Shown: in pieces, positions 38,885 through 46,973 of the stretch
Layout of the letters: every line of letters starts with the position of its first letter
How positions within the stretch are numbered: the stretch's first letter is position 1
Assembly: GCF_000374585.1 (NCBI RefSeq)
Contig: NZ_KB894647.1
Coordinates: forward strand, 124,001-188,000
Origin: Phocaeicola barnesiae DSM 18169 = JCM 13652
Lineage (GTDB): Bacteria; Bacteroidota; Bacteroidia; Bacteroidales; Bacteroidaceae
Direction of reading: 5' to 3'
DNA length: 64,000 bases
Program-made: the position numbers and the translations under genes
Notes under the pieces: model-generated
What the model saw: the letters and a program-made list of their open reading frames with translations, nothing else
The model's database searches: none
Told to the model about the DNA's origin: nothing

Positions 38885-39538
38885 TTAAATAGTCAGATCA
38901 TTTTCTTCCTTCAATCTCAAGCCAAGAGCAAACACCTCCGCTGCCAATAAGGCAATAAATCCTAAGATAAAGGTTGGATCGGAAAACGCCAACAGAAGAT
39001 TAAATTCCGTCCCTTTCAATGCAACTACCTGAGAAAGCTGATAATTGGTTATCCATACACTGACGAAAGCACAAAAGAAAATGGCTATCAGTCCCCATCC
39101 TATCCGACGAAGATATTTCACATTGGTCCAATCAAACACAATGTTCCGGTTAATCTGAACAATCAGTTTACAGAAATAGACGGTTGTATAAATGAATCCC
39201 ACGATAACTACCAAGGCAGCCATAGCTTCCCACAGTGCAGCAGCAGAACTTGTCGGCATAGATGGACATTCTACCAAAGAGACCAACGGTTTAATAGCCA
39301 ACTGGCTTCCATCCTTCAGGTTAGTGACCGTACCGGTAACCTCCGTCAAATCGGTAGGCATCGTATGTATCTGTTTATAGGCAGGAAGAACGGGCATTTC
39401 ACCGCCTTCCTCAGCAGCCTTCATGCCTATCTCAAATCCATTGATAAATATCCGGACTATCATCTGGACATTTCCGGAAACGGAAAGTAGAAAGGCCGCA
39501 ATGACACACAGGCACAATAAATTCAATTTCTTTTTCAT
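38885..39538 (-). CDS. DUF2975 membrane protein
   Basis: A 217-residue protein with about four membrane helices (near 5-22, 105-128, 147-168, 188-208) and an extracytoplasmic loop at 35-100. The segment VQINRNIVFDWTNVKYLRRIGWGLI is typical of DUF2975. The function is unknown; the family is regularly linked to a small HTH gene, as here. Spacing is 12 bp from the CPBP gene and 2 bp to the 2TM gene. Confidence 0.85.
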   Translation of the reverse strand: MKKKLNLLCLCVIAAFLLSVSGNVQMIVRIFINGFEIGMKAAEEGGEMPVLPAYKQIHTMPTDLTEVTGTVTNLKDGSQLAIKPLVSLVECPSMPTSSAAALWEAMAALVVIVGFIYTTVYFCKLIVQINRNIVFDWTNVKYLRRIGWGLIAIFFCAFVSVWITNYQLSQVVALKGTEFNLLLAFSDPTFILGFIALLAAEVFALGLRLKEENDLTI

Positions 39539-39550
39539 ACGAACAAGGAG

Positions 39551-40384
39551 TTAGAGGTTAGACTTATCCTGTTGATTCTCCACCGCCTCAGCCTCATGCC
39601 ACACTGCCGGTTGAGTAACCAGCTTCTTCTGGAACAGGTAGACACAGAGTACAGTGACTACAGCTCCTGCCACCGCCATCCAGGCAGCGCCTTGCGGACC
39701 GTATTCAGAAACCATGGTGGCCTCCGGATTGTCGGTAATCAGAAAACCGAGCACCGCTGTACCGTTATTGACAAAGTGCATCAGGATACCAGGAAGCAGA
39801 CTGCCGGTACGGTAATACATCCATCCCAATGCCAGTCCGATAACGAAGGCGAAAGGAGCCTGCACCCAGTTTCCGTGTACGAGCCCGAAAACCAGTGACG
39901 AAAAGACGATGGCGCCTGCCGGATGCTTCCATTTACGGAGCAGATATCCCTCGATGGCTCCGCGGAACAGAAGCTCTTCTACAATCGGTGCCATGATGAC
40001 AATGGCAATGATTCCCAACGGATGACGCATCATCATTTCAAAAGTTTCCTGCATACTGTTGGGCAAATCGGCCAGTTCACTCAAATAATTGGTCCATAAA
40101 CCCAAGGCCAGAATAAAAACGACTGAAGCAATCAGCACTTTCGGTGAACTGCAATAACTCCAGGTCTTCCGGTCGAGCGGTACATACTTCCCGACCAGCA
40201 GATGGATACCCATAGCTGCCGTAGAAAGCACCTGTGCCAACAGAATGAGTGAAGTATACGTACTGTCAGGTGTCTGCGGCACTTCGAAAACACCCTTGTG
40301 AATCATATATCCACAAATGAATACTCCCATGAAAGCCAACTGGTAGGCAAAGAAATACAATAATAGTTTAATGGTGCGTCCCAT
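39551..40384 (-). CDS. CPBP-family intramembrane metalloprotease
   Basis: A 277-residue membrane protein with the CAAX/Abi motifs: EELLFRGAIEGYLL (motif 1, paired Glu), FGLVHGNW (motif 2 His) and HFVNNGTAVLG (motif 3). Members process prenylated proteins in eukaryotes and in bacteria are often linked to bacteriocin maturation or self-protection. Eight or so membrane segments. It lies second in the operon, 21 bp after the DUF3836 gene. Confidence 0.9.
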   Translation of the reverse strand: MGRTIKLLLYFFAYQLAFMGVFICGYMIHKGVFEVPQTPDSTYTSLILLAQVLSTAAMGIHLLVGKYVPLDRKTWSYCSSPKVLIASVVFILALGLWTNYLSELADLPNSMQETFEMMMRHPLGIIAIVIMAPIVEELLFRGAIEGYLLRKWKHPAGAIVFSSLVFGLVHGNWVQAPFAFVIGLALGWMYYRTGSLLPGILMHFVNNGTAVLGFLITDNPEATMVSEYGPQGAAWMAVAGAVVTVLCVYLFQKKLVTQPAVWHEAEAVENQQDKSNL

Positions 40385-40405
40385 AATCGTTTACATGTTT
40401 AATGG

Positions 40406-40852
40406 TTAGAATAACTGGTTATCTGTCATCTCCTGGAGTGTTGAAGTTGTATGCCACGTCAGCAACGTATGGTCACTGCCGATGCAATAGATACTCTGCC
40501 GACGGTTCCGTCCGAAACTGCGACGTGTCTCATCCCATTCGGCATAATCCATGATGTGGAGAGAATCTTCCGAAGTCATTGTCAGCAGATAAGCGGGTTT
40601 CCATGTCCGGCTATCCATCTGCCACCGGTATGCCTTTTTCCCGGTCATGTTTCCCAAACTGTCATACTGATATTCATATTTCCATTTGGGAGTCAGCGTT
40701 TTGCCGTCTTCGTTCAAGGTCGATACCGTCAAAGTATCCTGGTTTTCTCCGTAAACGAATGTTTCTTTTGCATTTGCACTTGCGGCTGTCAATGTCATCA
40801 ATGCGGCAGCGATACCTGCCACGAATGTTCTTGTAAGGAATGTCTTTTTCAT
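40406..40852 (-). CDS. Exported DUF3836-type protein
   Basis: A 148-residue protein with a Sec signal peptide (MKKTFLTRTFVAGIAAALMT..., cleavage after ANA). The mature part has the YEYQYDSLGNMTGKKAYRW pattern, like DUF3836 and YD/RHS-type short beta repeats. ATG 40852 was chosen because the frame upstream runs through the promoter at 40921-40951. First gene of the five-gene operon. Function unknown. Confidence 0.83.
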   Translation of the reverse strand: MKKTFLTRTFVAGIAAALMTLTAASANAKETFVYGENQDTLTVSTLNEDGKTLTPKWKYEYQYDSLGNMTGKKAYRWQMDSRTWKPAYLLTMTSEDSLHIMDYAEWDETRRSFGRNRRQSIYCIGSDHTLLTWHTTSTLQEMTDNQLF

Positions 40853-40892
40853 AAGGCTTTGTGTTTGATGTTTTATTACTCGTGTTTGCTTT

Positions 40893-40983
40893 CGATAAAT
40901 ATTTATCGTTTTTCGATATGCAAATATAGGCATTAAATTCGAACTTCCAAAGAAAAACAGAAATAATTTATCGTTTTTCGATA
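40893..40983 (-). promoter_or_regulatory. Consensus promoter flanked by two TATCG-N5-CGATA operators
   Basis: On the minus strand, -33 TTTG (40948-40951), 19-bp spacer, -7 TATATTTG (40921-40928) is a perfect Bacteroides promoter. Identical 15-bp inverted repeats TATCGTTTTTCGATA lie at 40904-40918, just downstream of the -7 box, and 40969-40983, upstream of the -33 box. A further palindrome CGATAAATATTTATCG (40893-40908) shares a half-site with the first. The layout suits repression by a dimeric HTH protein. Confidence 0.8.
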
Positions 40984-41129
40984 TATTTTTATCCAATAAC
41001 AGGATTATCGCTGAAAAAACGGGTATTTATACAGGATTCTTGCAGTCTGATAAGGAAAACCCTATCCGAAATAGGAATCTCCATACTTCACCATAGGGGT
41101 TTACCGTCTTTCGGGGCGTTTTTATTGTA

Positions 41130-41137
41130 TATTTTTG
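41130..41137 (+). promoter_or_regulatory. -7 promoter box of the SmpA/DUF4476 gene
   Basis: TATTTTTG, 26 bp upstream of ATG 41164, matches TAnnTTTG. Confidence 0.6.
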
Positions 41138-41163
41138 TCCTACAACCAAAAACCAAAATTCTT

Positions 41164-42108
41164 ATGAAGAACCTGATACAGACAACAGCATTGGCAGTCC
41201 TGTTATCCACCCTAACCGGCTGCGGACTCTATGACACTGCCAACCAACGTTCCCAACTGATGGGAAACCTTCATGAGGGGATGACCCGAAAAGAAGTGAT
41301 CGCAACATTAGGAAAACCGGAATTCCGCCGTTTCAATAACGGAATCGAACAATGGGAATACCACAAGACACACTGGGGAGGCGAAAAGACCGTCATCACC
41401 CTGGATTTCCAGGACGACAAAGTCATCGCACTCGATTCTTACGACGGTACTTTTCCTCCGGTAACCGCCTACCCCCCGATAGGCACCTATCCTCCCTACC
41501 CCGAAAGCCAAGGCTACCCACAGCGTCCACAAAGCTGGTTCGATCTCCTTTACTGGCAAGTGAAGGAGAAACCGTTCAAAGACGACCGCTTGAAACTTCT
41601 GCAGGACGCAGCTTGCCGGTACCGCTTTACCTGCAGCGAAGTAGCCGAGCTGTTGAAACTATTCAACTTCGACGACGAACGCCTGGAAGCGCTGGAGATT
41701 CTGCAACCAGCCATATCCGATTATCGGAACAGCGACAGCATCATAGACAGCATGACATTCATCTCGGGAGAGAAGAAAGCAAAAGAAATATTGGCCCGAA
41801 GGTATCAGCCTCAACGCTCTTCGACAGATAAAGAGATAGATGTTATATATAATAAGGTAAAGAAAGCGTTTCCTTCCTCCGAACAACTGGCTACCCTGCG
41901 AAGAGAGGTTCAGAACAAACGGCTGACCTGCAACCAATGCGTCCGGCTGATGTCCATCTGTGACTTCGACAAGGAGCGCCTGGAATTTCTCAAAATTCTA
42001 GCTCCACATATCAAAGACTACTATCAGCAACAGGTCATCATCGACGCATTCACCTTCTCTTCAGGGAAAAAGGATGCTCAGAAAATACTGGATCAATACC
42101 TTCCCTGA
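41164..42108 (+). CDS. Lipoprotein with SmpA/OmlA-like domain and two DUF4476 modules
   Basis: About 314 residues from ATG 41164 (MKNLIQTTALAVLLSTLTGC, lipobox LTGC). Order: signal peptide; a BamE/SmpA-like segment at about 30-95 (GMTRKEVIATLGKPEFRRF, then QWEYHK); a Pro/Tyr-rich linker; and two tandem DUF4476-like repeats at about 130-220 and 235-312. Each repeat has the form LTCxQxxRLMxxxxFDxERLExLxIL followed by DAFTFSSGKKxAxxIL. The -7 box overlaps upstream in-frame codons, which supports this start. Probably anchored in the outer membrane; function unknown. Confidence 0.85.
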   Translation: MKNLIQTTALAVLLSTLTGCGLYDTANQRSQLMGNLHEGMTRKEVIATLGKPEFRRFNNGIEQWEYHKTHWGGEKTVITLDFQDDKVIALDSYDGTFPPVTAYPPIGTYPPYPESQGYPQRPQSWFDLLYWQVKEKPFKDDRLKLLQDAACRYRFTCSEVAELLKLFNFDDERLEALEILQPAISDYRNSDSIIDSMTFISGEKKAKEILARRYQPQRSSTDKEIDVIYNKVKKAFPSSEQLATLRREVQNKRLTCNQCVRLMSICDFDKERLEFLKILAPHIKDYYQQQVIIDAFTFSSGKKDAQKILDQYLP

Positions 42109-42191
42109 AAACGAACGTTCGTTTCAAACAAAGCAGGCGTTCGTTCTACTCATTTCGAACGTTCGTTTTACTAAAAATAAACGTTCGTTTT
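42109..42191. repeat. Second array of palindromes with exact 22-bp period
   Basis: Four units are centred at 42116.5, 42138.5, 42160.5 and 42182.5. The right half GTTCGTTTT is conserved in all (GTTCGTTTC, GTTCGTTCT, GTTCGTTTT, GTTCGTTTT). The left half is complete in unit 1 (AAACGAAC) and partly decayed in the others. Unit 1 shares 20 identical bases, CTGAAAACGAACGTTCGTTT, with the array at 22611. It lies between the lipoprotein stop and dnaK, about 220-300 bp upstream of the putative dnaK start of transcription. Confidence 0.75.
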
Positions 42192-42382
42192 ATAGTACCT
42201 CTGTAAATACCTCTCCACCCGAACTCATGGATTACGTCTGACCCTCCTTTTTACAGCCAGGATTATGTCTGAAAAACATCGGAAACGCACATTCTGGCGG
42301 GGAAACAGGAAAGTACGGCAAAACTTGTCAGCATCCAAGGTCAAAATGTCAGTCTCCTCCACAAAAATCAGGGTTGAATCTT

Positions 42383-42399
42383 TTGGCACGCCATTTGCT
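42383..42399 (+). promoter_or_regulatory. Sigma-54-type promoter of dnaK
   Basis: TTGGCACG (42383-42390), CCAT, TTGCT (42395-42399) matches the -24/-12 consensus YTGGCACG-N4-TTGCW at every defined base, with 12 bp between the GG and GC. No TAnnTTTG box was found in 42193-42471. TGTCAG direct repeats at 42326-42331 and 42347-42352 lie at an activator-like distance upstream. Confidence 0.65.
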
Positions 42400-42471
42400 T
42401 AAGATAAGACGTAATGCTTCGGCACTACAGAATAAACTAATCAGATAATAAAAATAAAAAAAGATACAATT

Positions 42472-44388
42472 ATGGGAAAGATTATTGGTATTGACTTAGG
42501 AACTACAAACTCATGTGTTGCCGTATTCGAAGGTAACGAACCAGTGGTAATCGCTAACAGCGAAGGTAAACGTACTACTCCTTCTGTGGTAGGTTTCGTT
42601 GACGGTGGCGAACGTAAGGTAGGTGACCCGGCTAAGCGTCAGGCTATCACTAACCCGAAACGTACAGTATACTCTATCAAACGTTTCATGGGTGAAACTT
42701 ACGATCAAGTTCAGAAAGAAATCTCTCGTGTACCGTATTCAGTTGTAAGAGGTGACAACAATACTCCGCGTGTAGACATCGACGGCCGTCTGTACACTCC
42801 GCAGGAAATTTCAGCCATGATTCTTCAGAAAATGAAGAAGACAGCCGAAGACTACCTGGGTCAGGAAGTGACAGAAGCAGTCATCACAGTTCCGGCATAC
42901 TTCTCAGACTCACAGCGTCAGGCTACCAAAGAAGCCGGTCAGATTGCGGGTCTGGATGTAAAACGTATCGTAAACGAACCGACTGCCGCTGCTTTGGCTT
43001 ACGGTGTGGATAAGGCAAACAAGGATATGAAGATTGCCGTATTCGACCTCGGTGGTGGTACATTTGATATCTCAATCCTGGAATTCGGTGGCGGTGTATT
43101 CGAAGTATTGTCAACCAACGGTGATACTCACCTGGGTGGTGATGACTTCGACCAGGTAATCATCGACTGGCTGGTACAGGAATTCAAGAACGACGAAGGT
43201 GCAGACCTTACTACTGACCCGATGGCTATGCAGCGTCTGAAAGAAGCAGCAGAAAAGGCTAAGATTGAATTGTCTTCTTCTACTTCAACCGAAATCAACC
43301 TGCCGTATATCATGCCGGTAGCCGGTGTTCCTAAACACTTGGTTAAGACTTTGAGCCGTGCCAAATTCGAACAGTTGGCTCACAACTTGATTCAGGCTTG
43401 TCTGGAACCTTGTAAGAAAGCCATGAGCGACGCAGGTCTGAACAACGCCGACATCGACGAAGTAATCCTGGTAGGTGGTTCTTCACGTATTCCGGCCGTT
43501 CAGAAACTGGTAGAAGATTTCTTCGGTAAAGCTCCGTCAAAAGGTGTAAACCCGGACGAAGTAGTAGCCGTAGGTGCTTGTATCCAGGGTGCCGTATTGA
43601 ACAAGGAGGCTGGTGTAGGTGACATCGTATTGCTGGATGTAACTCCGTTGACACTGGGTATCGAAACCATGGGTGGTGTGATGACCAAGCTGATTGAAGC
43701 TAACACGACTATTCCTTGCAAGAAGAGCGAAATCTTCTCTACTGCAGCCGACAACCAGACTGAAGTTACTATCCACGTACTGCAGGGTGAACGTCCGATG
43801 GCCGCTCAGAACAAATCAATCGGTCAGTTCAACTTGACTGGTATTGCTCCTGCCCGTCGTGGTGTACCTCAGATTGAAGTAACTTTCGATATCGATGCCA
43901 ACGGTATCTTGAAGGTATCTGCCAAGGATAAGGCTACCGGTAAGGAACAGGCTATCCGTATCGAAGCTTCATCTGGCTTGAGCAAGGAAGAAATCGACCG
44001 TATGAAAGCTGAAGCAGAAGCCAATGCAGAAGCCGACAAGAAGGAAAAGGAACGTATCGACAAACTGAACCAGGCCGACAGCTTGATCTTCACTACTGAA
44101 AATCAGTTGAAGGACCTTGGCGATAAGATTCCGGCTGACAAGAAGGCTCCGATTGAAGCAGCTCTCCAGAAACTGAAAGACGCTCACAAGGCTCAGGATT
44201 TGGCTGGTATCGATGCTGCAAGCGCTGAACTCCAGACTGCATTCCAGGCAGCCAGCGCTGAAATGTATGCTCAGACAGGTGCTCAGGGCGGTGCACAGGC
44301 TGGTCCTAACGCTGGTCAGGCAAACAACAACCAGAATGCTGGCAAGAACGATAACGTTCAGGATGCTGACTTTGAGGAAGTTAAATGA
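42472..44388 (+). CDS. dnaK: Molecular chaperone DnaK (Hsp70)
   Basis: A 638-residue Hsp70. The nucleotide-binding domain starts with [18 protein letters not shown] and includes [16 protein letters not shown] and [21 protein letters not shown]; the interdomain linker is [14 protein letters not shown]; the substrate-binding domain and helical lid follow. The C-terminus is Gly/Gln/Asn-rich, ending DADFEEVK. dnaJ and grpE are not adjacent. The last eight codons, stop and terminator (44367-44465) are duplicated at 46974-47072. The promoter appears to be sigma-54-dependent. Confidence 0.98.
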   Translation: MGKIIGIDLGTTNSCVAVFEGNEPVVIANSEGKRTTPSVVGFVDGGERKVGDPAKRQAITNPKRTVYSIKRFMGETYDQVQKEISRVPYSVVRGDNNTPRVDIDGRLYTPQEISAMILQKMKKTAEDYLGQEVTEAVITVPAYFSDSQRQATKEAGQIAGLDVKRIVNEPTAAALAYGVDKANKDMKIAVFDLGGGTFDISILEFGGGVFEVLSTNGDTHLGGDDFDQVIIDWLVQEFKNDEGADLTTDPMAMQRLKEAAEKAKIELSSSTSTEINLPYIMPVAGVPKHLVKTLSRAKFEQLAHNLIQACLEPCKKAMSDAGLNNADIDEVILVGGSSRIPAVQKLVEDFFGKAPSKGVNPDEVVAVGACIQGAVLNKEAGVGDIVLLDVTPLTLGIETMGGVMTKLIEANTTIPCKKSEIFSTAADNQTEVTIHVLQGERPMAAQNKSIGQFNLTGIAPARRGVPQIEVTFDIDANGILKVSAKDKATGKEQAIRIEASSGLSKEEIDRMKAEAEANAEADKKEKERIDKLNQADSLIFTTENQLKDLGDKIPADKKAPIEAALQKLKDAHKAQDLAGIDAASAELQTAFQAASAEMYAQTGAQGGAQAGPNAGQANNNQNAGKNDNVQDADFEEVK

Positions 44389-44465
44389 TTCCGATAAGTA
44401 AACAAATAATAAACAATAAGCAAAAGCGTGCAGCTCAACGAGTTGCACGCTTTTTGCGTTTATAG
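44367..44465. repeat. Direct repeat R1: dnaK 3' end and terminator (attachment-site-like)
   Basis: 99 bp covering the last codons of dnaK, its stop and terminator. It matches 46974-47072 at 96 of 99 positions, offset 2607 bp. Differences: C44370/T46977, T44382/C46989 (both synonymous in dnaK) and G44430/A47037 (terminator stem). The sequences diverge at once on both sides, as expected for att-type repeats flanking an insertion. Confidence 0.85.
44425..44455. terminator. dnaK terminator (in R1)
   Basis: AGCGTGCAGCTC (44425-44436) pairs with GAGTTGCACGCT (44440-44451), 12 bp with one G-T pair and loop AAC, followed by a T-run. Confidence 0.9.
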
Positions 44466-44609
44466 GGTTCATGCTTTCTATGTGTTTTCTATGGGCTTTT
44501 TTATCTCTTATTTGCGACATATTTGCGACAAGACAAAAAAGTAGATAATGTGGAACTAAATCAGTATCATAAACGTTGCACCCATATACATTGTTCTGGA
44601 TTTAATTTT

Positions 44610-44693
44610 CTAACTTATTGGGGCTATACCAAGCAATAAGGATATTGCTAAGAAAGCCATAAGTAAGGTAAAAACTAATATGAATATTGCCAT
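44610..44693 (-). CDS. 27-residue hydrophobic ORF
   Basis: Reads MAIFILVFTLLMAFLAISLL then LGIAPIS; nearly the whole length is one membrane helix. It starts 16 bp after the AlbA_2-type pseudogene on the same strand, inside the dnaK-site insertion. It could be a small membrane peptide (for example toxin-like) or chance; there is no homology evidence. Confidence 0.4.
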   Translation of the reverse strand: MAIFILVFTLLMAFLAISLLLGIAPIS

Positions 44694-44709
44694 GTGATTC
44701 TATTGTTGT

Positions 44710-45564
44710 TTATGGTTTGATAATAATGCGCCAATAGCCAGTTTTATCAGATTCTTCATGGATGAGAATACCTCTGTCCTTAAGATTCTTTATCTGTTTC
44801 TTGACACCTTGCAAAGAGATACCCAATCCATTTGCCATTTTTTCACGGGTTATCATTGGGTTTGATATAACCATATCAATGATACGTTGAGCCGTCCTAC
44901 CAACAGGTTTATTGAGATTCTGTTTTACAGGGTACCTTTCGAGGGTACTTTTTTCGTTTACAGGGTACTTTTTCACCGAACTTTCTTCGTTTACAGGGTA
45001 CTTTTCGAGGCTACTATTTACTCTGTTGGCGACTTCCTCTATAGGTATCCTTCCGTTCTCTCCCCAATTCAAATTATAGAATGTGGTATAGAAAGAAATT
45101 GCTTACGTTTGATATTGTGGTTCTTTGCCTGGTAAGAAATTAGGCAGTTTCTCCGTAAGTTCCCGCATTTTCCTTAAGCCCGAACCACGTTTCTCCATAC
45201 GGTCCAACTGAGTAAACATATCCGCAATAACTGGATTACGGCGCATGGACGGCACTTTGTATATGTCTCGGTCTTGGATTTGCGTGCCATCAAGCATTGC
45301 GCCGGGTGATACCAATTCTACCCGGTCATCATAGATGTCAATATGTACTTCACCACCCATTACTGTGTTTATTCCATAGAACAAACTGCCACCGCCTATA
45401 TTAGCAAAAGCCGACACAGATTTAAGCCATGACTTTACTTTCTTACGTTCCAGCATTTCCTTAAAATCGTAAGACGAGCATTCCGCTATAAGTATGTTAT
45501 CGTGTATTTGCATGATTTTCTTGCTGTTGTATGGGCACAATACTCCAATTTCAATTACAAACAT
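44710..45564 (-). pseudogene. AlbA_2/HATPase_c_4-type transcriptional regulator, internally deleted and with an in-frame TAA
   Basis: Read from 45564 (or ATG 45513, MQIHDNILIAE), the frame gives an AlbA_2-like N-terminus (YDFKEMLERKKVKSWLKSVS then AFANIGGGSLFYGI). It jumps directly to the late part of the ATPase-like domain (GGEVHIDIYDDRVELVSPGA, then KRGSGLRKMRELTE), so about 250 usual residues are missing. TAA at 45103-45105 interrupts the same frame. After it, the frame continues through FYTTFYNLNWGEN into a linker with repeated KYPVNE-like units and a winged-helix end (TREKMANGLGISLQGVKKQI). Two independent lesions make it a pseudogene. Confidence 0.8.
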
Positions 45565-45681
45565 ACATAAAAAAGCTCATTTCCCTTCCAGCTCGAATGA
45601 GAAAACCGGATTAGGGAGAAGAAATCTACGTAAAATCTATTCCTGAATATAATTTTGTAATAGATTTCTGAGTATTTTCCA

Positions 45682-45689
45682 TACCTTTG
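45682..45689 (+). promoter_or_regulatory. -7 promoter box of the RhuM gene
   Basis: TACCTTTG matches TAnnTTTG and lies 30 bp upstream of the GTG start at 45720. A TTTG at 45654-45657 is spaced 24 bp, longer than usual. Confidence 0.6.
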
Positions 45690-45719
45690 TATATGTGATA
45701 ATTAATAACCAAAGGAATC

Positions 45720-46754
45720 GTGGCAAAGAATTTTGAAATACGGAATAGTACGGCAGAGTTTCTTACCTTTATTGCCGAGGGTAAGGAGAATGGCATACAA
45801 GTGTTATATAAGGATGAAACAATTTGGGCAACCCAAAAAGCAATGGCTGAATTGTTTGGCGTTGACAGAACGGTTATAACAAAACATCTAAAAAACATTT
45901 TTGACAGTTTAGAATTAGAGCAAGAATCAGTATGTGCAAAATTTGCACATACTGCCGAGGACGGTAAAACATACAATACCGCATTTTACAACCTTGACGC
46001 CATAATTTCCGTTGGCTACCGCGTTAATTCTATCCGAGCCACACAATTCCGCCAATGGTGTACATACGTTCTACGCCAGTTTGCCATCCGTGGGTATGTC
46101 ATAGATAAAAAGCGGATGGAAAACGGCTCATTCATCGGGGAGGATTATTTTGAGCATCTGCTTGCCGAAATTCGCGAGATACGTCTGAGTGAACGGCGCT
46201 TTTACCAGAAACTTACAGATATATACGCTACGGCCATAGATTATAGCAAGAGTGCGCCCACAACACGTCTGTTTTACAAAAAGGTGCAGAACAAAATGCA
46301 TTATGCGGTACATGGACATACGGCAGCGGAACTGATTGTTGACCGTGCAGATGCACAGAAAGAGCACATGGGCTTGACCACATGGGAGAAGGCTCCGGAC
46401 GGAAAAATAGTAAAACCGGATGTAAGTGTTGCCAAGAATTACCTTAAAGAAAATGAACTGGAGGCAATGGGACGTATCGTCAACAGTTTTCTTGATATAG
46501 CGGAAGATATGGCGAAACGCCATATTCCGATGACGATGGAGGATTGGGCGAAACGTATTGACAAATTTCTGGATATAACGGACAGATCTATTCTTTCCGA
46601 TGCAGGAAAGGTCACGGCTGAATACGCCAAAGAGTTTGCCGAAACGGAGTTTGAAAAGTATCGTGTCATTCAAGACCGCCTGTTTAAGTCCGACTTTGAT
46701 AAATTGGATGACAAAGATTTGCCCTCACTTGATTTTACACCAGACAACCCATAA
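45720..46754 (+). CDS. RhuM-family protein
   Basis: 344 residues starting at GTG 45720 (protein AKNFEIRNSTAEFL). Family features: VLYKDETIWATQKAMAELFGVDRTVITKHL (helix-turn-helix-like), FYNLDAIISVGYRVNSIRATQFRQWCTYVLRQ, and the C-terminal half with HAAEL-like GHTAAELIVDRADA and GLTTWEKAPDGKI. RhuM was named from a Salmonella pathogenicity island; its biochemical role is unclear, and homologues are common on mobile islands near restriction or toxin genes. A 13-bp-arm palindrome lies in its coding sequence (45928-45954). It is intact, unlike its neighbour. Confidence 0.88.
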   Translation: MAKNFEIRNSTAEFLTFIAEGKENGIQVLYKDETIWATQKAMAELFGVDRTVITKHLKNIFDSLELEQESVCAKFAHTAEDGKTYNTAFYNLDAIISVGYRVNSIRATQFRQWCTYVLRQFAIRGYVIDKKRMENGSFIGEDYFEHLLAEIREIRLSERRFYQKLTDIYATAIDYSKSAPTTRLFYKKVQNKMHYAVHGHTAAELIVDRADAQKEHMGLTTWEKAPDGKIVKPDVSVAKNYLKENELEAMGRIVNSFLDIAEDMAKRHIPMTMEDWAKRIDKFLDITDRSILSDAGKVTAEYAKEFAETEFEKYRVIQDRLFKSDFDKLDDKDLPSLDFTPDNP

Positions 46755-46871
46755 CCAAGTCATGAAGAAATCGCAACTGTTACTGAAAAAAGACTTAGTG
46801 ATGCAGTTTTTGTTGTCATTTAACATTGATATTCTCTGCGTTTTCCTTTCGTTATTTTCGGTAGAAAATCG

Positions 46872-46879
46872 TACTTTTG
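46872..46879 (+). promoter_or_regulatory. Orphan -7 box in the right end of the insertion
   Basis: TACTTTTG matches TAnnTTTG and points right, but no gene follows before the R2 terminator about 150 bp away. It may be the remains of a lost gene's promoter or drive a short RNA of about 180 nt. The rest of 46755-46973 has no reading frame I can support. Confidence 0.35.
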
Positions 46880-46973
46880 CAGTAAAGAGCTGTGGTTGCT
46901 TATGGATGCTTATTTTTGGGTTTCCGCTATATTTGCAACACGTTCATGCAAGTCGCTGATAGATATAATGTAT

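Larger units (their letters stand above)
44466..46973. mobile_element. 2.5-kb insertion at the dnaK 3' end, integrase-less
   Basis: The segment lies between the two 99-bp dnaK 3'-end copies. It is more AT-rich than its surroundings and carries a broken AlbA_2-type gene, a 27-codon ORF and a RhuM gene. ATTTGCGACA occurs twice in tandem near the left end (44510-44519, 44521-44530) and ATTTGCAACA once near the right end (46931-46940); GTTCATGC occurs near both ends (44467-44474, 46942-46949). These could be recombinase arm sites. No integrase gene is present, so it is a deleted element or one moved in trans. Confidence 0.7.

Noticed and set aside
44466..46973. An insertion sequence
   Set aside because: No transposase or terminal inverted repeats were seen; long direct repeats of a gene 3' end point to site-specific recombination instead.
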